DNA of 19,168 bases from Prevotellaceae bacterium. Its GTDB lineage: Bacteria > Bacteroidota > Bacteroidia > Bacteroidales > UBA932. Of this stretch, positions 1 through 6,819 are shown in pieces. The notes beneath the pieces are model-generated. The model made no database searches, had not been told where the DNA came from, and was given only the letters and a program-made list of their open reading frames with translations. Position numbers and translations under genes: made by a program. Positions within the stretch are counted from its first letter, which is position 1. Every line of letters begins with the position of its first letter. The DNA lies in contig JAIROF010000227.1 in NCBI GenBank assembly GCA_031257655.1, forward strand, positions 1 through 19,168, read 5' to 3'.

Positions 1-72
1 TCCGGCGGCGGCAAAATTTTTCCTTCCGTGCTTTTTTTTGGACGGAACGAGCTTACCTTTGCACCCGAATAA
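1..72 (+). CDS. 3' end of an HTH transcriptional regulator (partial, runs off the window)
   Basis: Frame 1 from the first base reads 23 codons and stops with TAA at 70-72. The residues (SGGGKIFPSVLFFGRNELT then FAPE) match the C-terminus of the complete HTH protein at 6820-7161 except for one residue, Gly for Cys. This is therefore the tail of a second copy of that regulator, whose DNA-binding part lies upstream of the window. As in the complete copy, a double-glycine peptide gene starts 79 nt after the stop, and the -7 promoter box of that peptide lies inside these codons. The partial identity is clear; the function rests on the complete copy. Confidence 0.85.
   Translation, partial: SGGGKIFPSVLFFGRNELTFAPE
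54..61 (+). promoter_or_regulatory. -7 box (TACCTTTG) of peptide gene 1
   Basis: TACCTTTG is an exact match to the Bacteroidota -7 consensus TAnnTTTG and lies inside the last codons of the HTH gene. No TTG occurs 19-21 nt upstream, so the -33 element is poor. That would fit an activator-dependent promoter, with the neighbouring HTH protein the obvious candidate (inference). The same box is at 7143-7150 before peptide gene 2. Transcription would start near 66-68, at the foot of the hairpin at 73-106. Confidence 0.5.
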
Positions 73-106
73 GCGCACCTGCAAGTACGCGCGTAGCAGG
101 CGGCGC
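73..106 (+). promoter_or_regulatory. Conserved 5'-UTR hairpin before peptide gene 1
   Basis: Directly after the HTH stop codon, GCGC (73-76) pairs with GCGC (103-106) and CCTGC (78-82) with GCAGG (96-100). An inner TAC/GTA stem (86-88 with 93-95) sits on top. There is no T-run right after it, so it is not a standard intrinsic terminator. If the promoter at 54-61 is used, this hairpin lies at the 5' end of the peptide mRNA, where it could protect the message, and an AT-rich leader follows. It is identical in sequence at 7162-7195. Confidence 0.5.
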
Positions 107-151
107 AAATTCAAAAAAACTATTTTTTTAATTTTTAATTTTTTATTTACT

Positions 152-364
152 ATGAGAACATTAGATTTAAATGCCTACGGCGTTTATGAGATGAACGACG
201 TAGAGATGAGAGATGCTGATGGCGGCGGCTGGCTTGGAGCGCTCCTGCTAATTGGTGGGTTGATTGGTGTGGGCGTAGCAGCAGGTCAAACGAGTTTTAA
301 AAAAGCGGCTGCTATAGGGTATCCATCAAGTATCATCGCATGCATTGGGCTCGCGCTGCTTTAG
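152..364 (+). CDS. Double-glycine leader secreted peptide 1 (bacteriocin-like precursor)
   Basis: This encodes a 70-aa precursor. Residues 1-25 form a leader with the Bacteroidota double-glycine pattern (LNAYGVYEM, acidic residues, then DGG at 23-25); cleavage after Gly25 by a C39 peptidase would release a 45-aa peptide. The mature part is hydrophobic and glycine-rich, with GxxxG spacings at 35-39 and 41-45, a Lys-Lys pair at 50-51 and a single Cys64. GxxxG helices are known from two-peptide class IIb bacteriocins, but killing activity is only an inference; signalling is equally possible. The ATG at 152 is chosen because the leader begins there and the identical leader of peptide 2 begins at the same place. 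The exporter with C39 domain is 4.3 kb downstream. A terminator hairpin follows at 378-448. Confidence 0.82.
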   Translation: MRTLDLNAYGVYEMNDVEMRDADGGGWLGALLLIGGLIGVGVAAGQTSFKKAAAIGYPSSIIACIGLALL

Positions 365-377
365 CGCAAAAATTAGG

Positions 378-448
378 ATAGCTATCTCCCCTCTTCTTTC
401 ACTCGCTATAAAAACTATAGAAAGAGAAAGAAAGAGGGGGGAAGCTAT
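378..448 (+). terminator. Long terminator-like hairpin after peptide gene 1
   Basis: ATAGCT (378-383) pairs with AGCTAT (443-448). The C/T-rich run 388-400 pairs with the G/A-rich run 426-440, with one bulge. CTATA (406-410) pairs with TATAG (416-420) at the tip. The hairpin begins 14 nt after the peptide stop codon. Only a short T-run (448-450) follows, so it may act as a terminator or as a 3' RNA-stabilising structure. Confidence 0.6.
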
Positions 449-477
449 TTATCAGCATAAGCTGCGTCAATAGCAAG

Positions 478-507
478 TTGATTCATATACAACATTTTAT
501 GCTTTTG
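478..507 (+). promoter_or_regulatory. Possible promoter of the 499-2765 gene pair
   Basis: TTG at 478-480, a 19-nt spacer and TGCTTTTG at 500-507 fit the Bacteroidota -33/-7 pattern with one mismatch (TG for TA). If real, transcription starts near 513 and translation would begin at the GTG at 535 rather than the ATG at 499. The evidence is weak because the -7 box is imperfect. Confidence 0.3.
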
Positions 508-1530
508 CGTTTTGAATCTTGCCGTAATCACCCTGTGAAAACACTATTTTGTATATTCATGTTTGGCGTACTCTCCACTTACTCGTTTGCAGAGCAGGTG
601 CAGCTGTCCGTTGTTGCCGACGGTAAGCCTGCTGTAGGGGTGTACATATACGTCAACGGCAAAATAAAAACGGTTACCAACGAGCAGGGAAAGGCGCCGC
701 TGCGCAACCTGCATCCGGGCGACAGCATCCGCACATCGTACTTAGGCTACAAAGCGGCGACGGCTGTTCTCACGCCGCAAGGCGGGGAGCTGAATTTTGC
801 CCTCGTGCAGGAGGTGCATAGCATAGGAGCGGTGGAGGTATCGCCCGTAAACGACATGTCGCTCTTTAAGCAAAAGCTGAAGTGGGGGTTGCAGGAGGCA
901 GCGCTTTACCGGCCAGCATCTTTTTATATAGTGGACACGCTGGGATTTTTATCGAATGTTGTGGTCTATCGCGAATGCTCGGGGTCTTTTACCATGCCCC
1001 TGAGGGGATATACTCCTTTTGTGAGAAAAGCACCGGTGCGCTTGCTGGCTTCCACCCCGGAAGCTGATAAAAAACGCTACCGCCTCCGGTACAAAGACGG
1101 CGAAGCGCCTTTATTTGAGCGCTACAAAATTCCCCAAAAGGATATTTCTCTTTGCTTTGCCTACGCCGGCTGGCTATCGAGCTTTGACCGGAACTTTAAG
1201 CTAAGCTACTTAGGCAAAGACTCATCCGGCTATGAGCAGTTCTACTTTTACATCCCCAACAACGACTGGCGATACGCCGAGGGTATGTACAAGGCGCGCG
1301 CCGGAGGAGTGGTATACTTAGATAGCAGCGGAATTATATCAAGGTTGAAGTTCCACAAGACTTCGCTCGACATATCGGTCGAAAGCTATGAATTTGACGT
1401 GGCATATACTTACGATGCAAAGGGAAACGAAGTTATACCCGGCCAGGCGGCCATACGCACCTACAAGCTGGACAAAGAGCTGAACGTTGTGCTGACGCGT
1501 AGGGCACACCTTAAAATATCCGGAAAATGA
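499..1530 (+). CDS. Secreted protein with N-terminal CarboxypepD_reg-like domain
   Basis: An N-terminal signal peptide (hydrophobic TLFCIFMFGVLSTYSFA) is followed by a CarboxypepD_reg-like beta-sandwich of about 80 residues (GVYIYVNGK, TVTNEQGK, SYLGYK), as at the N-termini of many Bacteroidota outer-membrane proteins. The remaining roughly 230 residues match no family I can name. They are rich in aromatic residues and look like beta-structure, so the product is probably periplasmic or surface-associated. In-frame starts are ATG 478, ATG 499 and GTG 535; GTG 535 gives the tightest signal peptide and would be required if the promoter at 478-507 is real. The stop overlaps the next start (ATGA at 1527-1530), so the two genes are translationally coupled. 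The specific role is unknown. Confidence 0.8.
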   Translation: MLLRFESCRNHPVKTLFCIFMFGVLSTYSFAEQVQLSVVADGKPAVGVYIYVNGKIKTVTNEQGKAPLRNLHPGDSIRTSYLGYKAATAVLTPQGGELNFALVQEVHSIGAVEVSPVNDMSLFKQKLKWGLQEAALYRPASFYIVDTLGFLSNVVVYRECSGSFTMPLRGYTPFVRKAPVRLLASTPEADKKRYRLRYKDGEAPLFERYKIPQKDISLCFAYAGWLSSFDRNFKLSYLGKDSSGYEQFYFYIPNNDWRYAEGMYKARAGGVVYLDSSGIISRLKFHKTSLDISVESYEFDVAYTYDAKGNEVIPGQAAIRTYKLDKELNVVLTRRAHLKISGK

Positions 1531-2765
1531 AAAACGTACTGTCGCTTATACTTTTCGCCGCATTTTCTCTTCCCTGCCCCCTCTACGCTCAGCAGGATCA
1601 AGACCTGGAGTATTCGGTTCTGCTCTTTGATACTCCCACCACGCTGTACACCATGCGGCAAAGCAACGAAAACTACCTGAGCGCCTACCGGTATGGCGTA
1701 CGGAAGATAAACCAGGCCGTACCGCCAATTTACTCCCTCCTGATACAAAGCAACTTTCAGGTATTTTTTTTGTTGCACCTCACCCACAACGCTGCTCGGC
1801 AAAGCATCCTCGCCGGCGAAGGAGTGGGTTCCACTTCTGTGCCCCACCTTATAAATAAAAAATGGTGGCCATACATCGACGGGGTGCGCGACGCCGATTT
1901 GCAGCGGCTGCGCGACACCAAGCTGCCAACGTACGTTCGCCTGCACCTTGGCGCGCTGGAATCCGACTACGCGCTGTCGCTGCGCACCAACTCGCTTTTA
2001 AGCTGGAACAGGGAGGAGGTAAACGTGGTACGGTTTGAGTACATGATGCGCCGATGGACAACGTTTGTCTTCTACTTTGCCGAGAACCTTAAGGAGAAAG
2101 GCACAAGCGCAGAGGAGGCCAACGAGCTTGACCGAGACATAACCGGCGATGAGGTGCGTGGCGCCATCCGCCACCTTCACCGCCCGGAAATGGAGTTTCG
2201 CCGATACACCGCCTACAGCGATCTGACCGAAGAAGAAAAGCAGCTCGCCAGGCGCGTAGGCAGACGATCGCTCATCAACCTGCTCGACCCCACGTTCTGG
2301 TTTCAAAATGGGTTTAGGATGAAAAGCGGCAATAAGGTAAACTTTATGCTTGCGTACAACATGGCGCCTTTTGGGGATTTCATAGACCAGCATTTTTGGC
2401 TGATGACGCGGAGGCTCAACGCCCACGTTTACCTGCGCGAATACGAAAACCGCAGCACGTGGTTTCCGGCAGCGGGCGTAACGTTTGCCAACGTGCAACC
2501 TTTTAGCTGGATGATGTTTGACGCCACGCTCCACGGCTGGCAGCAGCCGCAAAATCTGGATTTCAACACCGCCAAACGGCGCTACGGCGGCGCTGTTGAC
2601 GTTACGCTAAAGTTTTTTGATAGGGAGTTCCTGAAAAATGAAAACATCTACCTCTCCCTAAACCTTGGCATAACCGCCAAAACGCAGGGCTTCCTGCTCG
2701 AAGAGGTGGCGCTGGGAAAGCACGTAGGCGGGCGCTTCGGGATAAGCGTATGGCTGAATAAGTAA
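1527..2765 (+). CDS. Secreted/outer-membrane protein, paralogue of 9542-10783 with a lost HExxH motif
   Basis: The protein has 412 residues, with a signal peptide ending near residue 21 (PLYAQ). It is clearly paralogous to the 9542-10783 product: shared blocks include TMRQSNEN, DGVRDA/NGVRDA, KLPTY, IRHLHRP, MAPFGDF and the whole C-terminus. Residues 87-91 read HNAAR where the paralogue has HEEGH, so a zinc-protease-type HExxH has lost its Glu and second His; the downstream Glu145 is kept. The C-terminal half (from about residue 270) has alternating hydrophobic strands that suggest an outer-membrane or beta-rich domain. The last 113 bp are identical to those of the paralogue. It is coupled to the upstream gene by an ATGA overlap. 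It is likely a non-catalytic partner or decoy of the paralogue (inference); no named family recognised. Confidence 0.82.
   Translation: MKNVLSLILFAAFSLPCPLYAQQDQDLEYSVLLFDTPTTLYTMRQSNENYLSAYRYGVRKINQAVPPIYSLLIQSNFQVFFLLHLTHNAARQSILAGEGVGSTSVPHLINKKWWPYIDGVRDADLQRLRDTKLPTYVRLHLGALESDYALSLRTNSLLSWNREEVNVVRFEYMMRRWTTFVFYFAENLKEKGTSAEEANELDRDITGDEVRGAIRHLHRPEMEFRRYTAYSDLTEEEKQLARRVGRRSLINLLDPTFWFQNGFRMKSGNKVNFMLAYNMAPFGDFIDQHFWLMTRRLNAHVYLREYENRSTWFPAAGVTFANVQPFSWMMFDATLHGWQQPQNLDFNTAKRRYGGAVDVTLKFFDREFLKNENIYLSLNLGITAKTQGFLLEEVALGKHVGGRFGISVWLNK
2653..2765 (+). repeat. 113-bp perfect repeat, copy 1 (3' end of the secreted paralogue)
   Basis: From TCTCCCTAAACC to the TAA stop this stretch is identical to 10671-10783, a constant offset of 8018 bp, while the upstream parts of the two genes differ widely. 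The identity stops exactly after the stop codon. This points to recent gene conversion or selection on a shared C-terminus. Confidence 0.85.
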
Positions 2766-2797
2766 GCGGCAGCTTATGCAAAAAGCTATCGTCAGGG

Positions 2798-2913
2798 AAC
2801 CTCCAAAAACCCCAAACGCTGCGCCAGGCTCCACCGGCTACTGCGCTCATTTGCTTTCGTAAGCTCCGCTTTTGCCTCAGCCGAAAGCCTTTATTTTGTG
2901 GGTATTAGAGGTT
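2798..2913. repeat. MITE-like palindromic repeat, copy A
   Basis: The element starts AACCTC and ends GAGGTT. The first 19 bp and the reverse complement of the last 19 bp agree at about 14 positions. An inner hairpin pairs GCTTTCG (2853-2859) with CGAAAGC (2882-2888). A second copy in the same orientation is at 9312-9427, with no indels (offset 6514), and similarity extends a few bases beyond on each side. Terminal inverted repeats, small size and no coding capacity suggest a MITE or a REP-like element. No clear target-site duplication is visible. Confidence 0.6.
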
Positions 2914-3051
2914 GCCTTTTTGCAAACAGCATACTTTTACACCCCTTTTTCGGAGAAGCCCCTGCTGATTTTCACTAAAAACGCTATAAATCTCCGCCAA
3001 ACAAACAAACTTTTGTTGAAATACAAATTGCTAACAGCTATTTTCGCAACG

Positions 3052-3095
3052 CTTGTAACAATATAACAAATATCTTGTAACAATATAACGAATAT
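3052..3095 (+). repeat. 22-bp direct tandem repeat, candidate operator
   Basis: Two adjacent 22-bp units (3052-3073 and 3074-3095) differ at one base. Each holds TTGTAACAA, a near-palindrome, and then TATAAC. The array ends 4 nt before the -33 box of the promoter at 3100-3130. A 22-bp spacing puts both units on the same face of the helix, as expected of a binding site for a regulator of the exporter operon. The binding protein is unknown; the HTH product of the operon is a candidate (inference). Confidence 0.5.
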
Positions 3096-3099
3096 CTTA

Positions 3100-3130
3100 T
3101 TGTGCGCTTAACAAGAAAAATTTATTTTTG
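3100..3130 (+). promoter_or_regulatory. Promoter of the exporter operon
   Basis: TTG at 3100-3102, a 20-nt spacer and TATTTTTG at 3123-3130 match the Bacteroidota -33/-7 consensus (TTG, 19-21 nt, TAnnTTTG) exactly. Transcription would start near 3137 and run through a leader of about 335 nt to the HlyD gene at 3473. The 22-bp tandem repeat lies immediately upstream. Confidence 0.7.
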
Positions 3131-3155
3131 CGCCCTAATTCAACTAAGATGAGCT

Positions 3156-3305
3156 ATGCCCCTACTAAGCCTCAACAACACCTATCCCGCTGATAAAGAG
3201 CTGCAAGCGCAAATGGAAAAAGTTGCAGCGCCGGCTTCCCCACAGGCATTATGCGCAGATTTTGGCATCGCTGCACCAATTGGCAATGCGAGGGGTAACC
3301 CGTGA
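3156..3305 (+). CDS. Small ORF in the exporter leader (49 aa), doubtful
   Basis: This is an ATG to TGA reading frame of 49 codons starting about 20 nt after the predicted transcription start. The product (MPLLSLNNTYPADKELQ...) has no leader, membrane segment or family I recognise. A 56-codon frame on the other strand (3352-3182) covers the same DNA, so neither is certain. It could be a leader ORF affecting expression of the exporter, a relic of an older gene, or chance. It is reported because of its position just downstream of a strong promoter. Confidence 0.25.
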   Translation: MPLLSLNNTYPADKELQAQMEKVAAPASPQALCADFGIAAPIGNARGNP

Positions 3306-3472
3306 AGAGCCTTACCAGTAAGCCTGTCCGCTAAACCATATTCGGCCAACATGGCCTTCAATTAGCAGCCAACCCCAAAAGCATCCACCTCACCAAAACA
3401 TTGCAGATACATGACAATCAACAATACGCGTTTTATTTCAATAGAACATGGACATCATCAAACCATTGCAGC

Positions 3473-4642
3473 ATGAAGAAGCTCAAAGTATTTCCCGACA
3501 GCATAGTGAACAGCACCACCGAAAACCTTATTGCCGAGCACCGAAAACCTTCGCACGCCATATATACCGCCGTGCTGATTTCCGTCGTTGTGGCCATAGC
3601 GTCCCTTTTCTTCATCAGCGTCCGGATTGGTGTCCGGGCGCCGGGCATCATCAAGCCACATGGCGAGCGAAAGGCGCTGACCGCCCCCACCGCCGGCCGG
3701 CTGGTTGGCGTTCACCTGGCGGAAAATCTGCCGGTGCGCAAGGGCGATACGCTATTTACTATTGATTCAAAAAGCATTACATCGCACCTCCCCGCTTTAA
3801 AAAAGCGCAGGGGCGAGCTGCTGGAGCTGGTTGCCGACTTATCTGCGCTCACCGGCAACAAGCCTCCGCATGTTGACAGCCTCAAAACCTCGCTGTACAT
3901 ACACTCATACCACTCCTACAACACCCAGCTGGAAGAGCACAAGCTCAAAGAAGAGGTGGCGCTGCACAGCTACGAGCGCTACAAGCACCTATACGACAAT
4001 AACGTAATTCCCTTGTCGGAGTTCGAGCCTGTTGAGGCCGAAAAGGACAACGCCGCGCTGACCCGTAGAGCATTCCAGAGCAGCAACATGGCGCAGTGGC
4101 AAGCCGATTTGAGTAAGCTGGAAAACGAGCTGCACGATATTACAGCCCAGATTGAGCAAATCCGCATACAAAGCAGCGAAACGGTGGTGCTGGCGCCCAC
4201 ATCGGGTACCATCCAGCGCATCGAAAAGGTTGCCAACGGCATGTTTGTGCACTCGGGGCAGCAAATTGCCGAAATTTCGCCCAGCGGGCTGCTGGTTGCA
4301 GAGTGCGCAGTGAGCACCAAAGATATAGGCTTTATTAGCGTGGGGCAGCAGGCTCGCATTCAGGTGGGGGCTTTCAGCTACACGGATTGGGGCGTGCTGG
4401 AGGGAGAGGTAACAGAAATTTTTGATGACATTGTTACCCCCGACGGCGAGGCAACCCATGTCTACAGGATATACTGCTCCCTAAACAGCGACCACCTCTC
4501 GCTAAAAAACGGGCGTAAAGGATACGTAAAAAAGGGCATGACGGTTAGCGCACATTTTCTTACTACAAAGCGAACCCTATCGCAGCTGATTTACGATAAG
4601 GTAGACCAGTGGCTTAACCCTAACTTGCGAAGCGATGAATAA
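3473..4642 (+). CDS. HlyD-family membrane fusion protein of the peptide exporter
   Basis: The 389-aa protein has one N-terminal membrane anchor (about residues 29-50). A first half lipoyl-like domain (TAPTAGRLVGVHL, KGDTLFTID) is followed by a long helical hairpin with coiled-coil character (about 105-225). The second half lipoyl domain (VLAPTSGTIQ, GQQIAEISP) and a beta-barrel/C-terminal region complete the family pattern. It would bridge the C39 ABC transporter in the inner membrane to the TolC-type channel at 11378-12862. The ATG at 3473 (MKKLKVF) is preferred over an in-frame ATG at 3401, because the extra 24 residues are not conserved-looking and precede a normal cytoplasmic tail and anchor. 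The stop overlaps the transporter start by 8 nt, showing one operon. Confidence 0.92.
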   Translation: MKKLKVFPDSIVNSTTENLIAEHRKPSHAIYTAVLISVVVAIASLFFISVRIGVRAPGIIKPHGERKALTAPTAGRLVGVHLAENLPVRKGDTLFTIDSKSITSHLPALKKRRGELLELVADLSALTGNKPPHVDSLKTSLYIHSYHSYNTQLEEHKLKEEVALHSYERYKHLYDNNVIPLSEFEPVEAEKDNAALTRRAFQSSNMAQWQADLSKLENELHDITAQIEQIRIQSSETVVLAPTSGTIQRIEKVANGMFVHSGQQIAEISPSGLLVAECAVSTKDIGFISVGQQARIQVGAFSYTDWGVLEGEVTEIFDDIVTPDGEATHVYRIYCSLNSDHLSLKNGRKGYVKKGMTVSAHFLTTKRTLSQLIYDKVDQWLNPNLRSDE

Positions 4643-6812
4643 AAAAATTTGCGTTGCTCAGCACGACATAACCGACTGCGGGGCTGCGTGCCTTGCCTCC
4701 GTAGCGGCGTTCTACGGGCTGGAAATGCCCATCGCAAAAATCAGGCAAATGGCCTCCACCGATAAGCAGGGTACCAACATGCAGGGCATGGTGGAGGCCG
4801 CCGAAAAGGTTGGCTTCCTTGCAAAAGGCGTAAAACCCATGAGCCTCGATTGCACAAAAAAAATCGAAACCCTGCACAAAATTCCCAAACCCGCCATTGC
4901 GCACACGGTAGTAAAGGAAAGCCGGCTCCACTTTGTGGTGATTTACAGCGCTACAAAAACGCACGTGGAGGTAATGGACCCCGACCGCGGGAAGATGGTA
5001 AAAAAACCGCTCGACGAATTTGCAAAAGAGTGGACGGGATTTCTCGTAATCCTTGTGCCAAACGACGATTTTAAAGCCGGCTCAACGAAAGTATCCATGC
5101 TTAGCCGGTTTGCATTCCTGCTTAAGCCGCACAAGAAAGCGCTCGCGCAGGCGCTCTTTGGCGCGGTTGTCTACACGGTGCTCGGGCTGGCTACCTCCAT
5201 TTACGTTCAAAAAATTATCGACTTCGTCATCCCCGACGGCAACCGCAACCTGCTCAACCTGCTGAGCGTAGCAATGCTGGCCATCCTGCTCATTTCGCTA
5301 TTCATCAGCTACCTGAAATCCCTATTCATGCTCCGCACGGGGCTACAGATAGATGCAAGGCTCATACTCGGCTACTACAAGCACCTGCTGCGCCTGCCGC
5401 AAAGCTTTTTCGACAACATGCGCTCCGGCGAAATCATTTCGCGCATCAACGACGCCGTAAAAATACGCGCGTTCATCAACGAAACCCTCGTGTCGCTCAT
5501 GGTAAACATCTTCACCGTGCTGTTTGCCTTTGCGCTGATGTTTACCTACTACTGGAAGCTGGCCGCAATAATGCTCCTGATAGCGCCGCTATACGTGGCG
5601 ATATACCTGCTCTACAACCGCGCCAACAAGGTGGTGCAGCGCAAGCTGATGGAAAACGCCGCCGAGCTTCAGGCGCAGCTGGTGGAGTCGATCAACACCG
5701 CCGGCACGATCAAAAGGTTTGGCGTGGAGGGATACGCCGACGTAAGGACGGAATCAAAATTCATCACCTTTATCCGAACCGGATTTCGGTCGTCCGTAAA
5801 CAGCATCTGGTCGACAACCGGAAGCGAATTTGCCTCGCGGCTTTTTACCATCATTTTGCTGTGGGCGGGGACGTACTTTGTGCTGCGCAACATGATAAGC
5901 CCCGGCGAGCTGCTTTCGTTCTACGCCCTCATTGCCTACTTCGTTGACCCCATCGCTTCGCTGGTCAGCGTAAACCGCACCTTTCAGGATGCGCGTATTG
6001 CCGCCGACCGCCTGTTTGAGATCATGGACCTCGACACGGAAAGCGCGGAGAATAAAATCAACATCACCGAAAAGGAGTGCGGCGATATTGAGCTTCGCGG
6101 CATATCGTTCCGCTACGGAACGCGCGTAGAGGTATTCAAGAACTTTTCGCTGACGATAGAAAAGGGCAAGGTGAGCGCCATAGTGGGCGAAAGCGGCTCG
6201 GGCAAGACAACCCTGGCGTCGCTGCTGCAAAACCTCTACCTGCTACAGGAGGGGCAAATCTTTATGGGCGGAATCGACATCAAGCACATCCACAACGCCG
6301 CCCTGCGCTCGCTGGTGGGCGTAGTGCCGCAGCGCATCGACCTGTTTGAGGGCAGCATTATGGAAAACATTGTGCTCGACGAGCCGGAGCCGGACGTGAC
6401 GCGCGCCATTGCAACATGCCGGGAGGTGGGGCTGCTCGACTTTATCGAAAAGCTGCCGCTGGGGTTTTCCACCAACATTGGCGAAAACGGCGTGCAGCTC
6501 TCCGGCGGGCAGCGCCAGCGGCTGGCCATTGCGCGCGCGCTCTACCGCAACCCGCAGGTGCTCATCCTGGACGAAGCCACCTCGTCGCTCGACTCCGAAT
6601 CGGAGCGAAGCATAAAGGCGGTGGTGAGCCGGCTCAGGGAGGAGGGCAAAACCGTTATCCTCATTGCGCACCGCTTGGGCACCGTGATGAACGCAGACCG
6701 GATTTTTGTCCTGAAAAACGGCGCCCTCGCCGAAGAGGGTACCCACGCAGAGCTGCTCGCAAAAAACGGCCACTACGTGAAATTTTGGAAAAGCCAAACC
6801 GAGCTAAATTGA
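4635..6812 (+). CDS. C39-peptidase-containing ABC transporter (double-glycine peptide exporter)
   Basis: The 725-aa protein has the full family layout. Residues 1-145 are a C39 cysteine peptidase with Gln9, catalytic Cys15 in DCGAAC, His99 (LHFVV) and Asp115 (MDPDRG). Residues 165-450 are the transmembrane domain. Residues 485-725 are the nucleotide-binding domain with Walker A GESGSGKTT (518-526), Q-loop Gln566, signature LSGGQ (622-626), Walker B VLILDEA (642-648) and switch His679. All catalytic residues are present, so it should cut leaders after Gly-Gly and export the peptide using ATP. Substrates are most likely the peptides encoded at 152-364 and 7241-7393, whose leaders are almost identical. 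It overlaps the HlyD gene by 8 nt and is followed after 7 nt by the HTH gene. Confidence 0.95.
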   Translation: MNKKICVAQHDITDCGAACLASVAAFYGLEMPIAKIRQMASTDKQGTNMQGMVEAAEKVGFLAKGVKPMSLDCTKKIETLHKIPKPAIAHTVVKESRLHFVVIYSATKTHVEVMDPDRGKMVKKPLDEFAKEWTGFLVILVPNDDFKAGSTKVSMLSRFAFLLKPHKKALAQALFGAVVYTVLGLATSIYVQKIIDFVIPDGNRNLLNLLSVAMLAILLISLFISYLKSLFMLRTGLQIDARLILGYYKHLLRLPQSFFDNMRSGEIISRINDAVKIRAFINETLVSLMVNIFTVLFAFALMFTYYWKLAAIMLLIAPLYVAIYLLYNRANKVVQRKLMENAAELQAQLVESINTAGTIKRFGVEGYADVRTESKFITFIRTGFRSSVNSIWSTTGSEFASRLFTIILLWAGTYFVLRNMISPGELLSFYALIAYFVDPIASLVSVNRTFQDARIAADRLFEIMDLDTESAENKINITEKECGDIELRGISFRYGTRVEVFKNFSLTIEKGKVSAIVGESGSGKTTLASLLQNLYLLQEGQIFMGGIDIKHIHNAALRSLVGVVPQRIDLFEGSIMENIVLDEPEPDVTRAIATCREVGLLDFIEKLPLGFSTNIGENGVQLSGGQRQRLAIARALYRNPQVLILDEATSSLDSESERSIKAVVSRLREEGKTVILIAHRLGTVMNADRIFVLKNGALAEEGTHAELLAKNGHYVKFWKSQTELN

Positions 6813-6819
6813 TAAAGCC

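Larger units (their letters stand above)
2766..3472. other. Intergenic control region before the exporter operon
   Basis: This 707-bp stretch holds no convincing large gene. In order it contains a MITE-like palindromic repeat (2798-2913), an AT-rich segment, a 22-bp tandem repeat (3052-3095), a near-perfect promoter (3100-3130) and a transcribed leader of about 335 nt before the HlyD start. The leader carries a 49-codon ORF (3156-3305). The 64-codon frame at 2872-3066 begins inside the dispersed repeat and is probably not a gene. Confidence 0.6.

Noticed and set aside
1998..2552. Long minus-strand open frame of 184 codons
   Set aside because: It lies wholly opposite the secreted paralogue at 1527-2765, whose frame is supported by a signal peptide and by similarity to 9542-10783.
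2872..3066. 64-codon plus-strand frame starting MPQPKAF
   Set aside because: It starts inside the MITE-like repeat; the same start (MPQPKAL) appears in the other copy and runs into a different sequence, so it reflects the repeat and not a gene.
3182..3352. 56-codon minus-strand frame opposite the exporter leader
   Set aside because: No promoter or family similarity seen on that strand; it competes with an equally weak plus-strand ORF, so it was left out of the features.
3401..3472. N-terminal 24-residue extension of the HlyD protein
   Set aside because: The ATG at 3473 already gives a normal cytoplasmic tail before the membrane anchor; the extension looks like untranslated leader.
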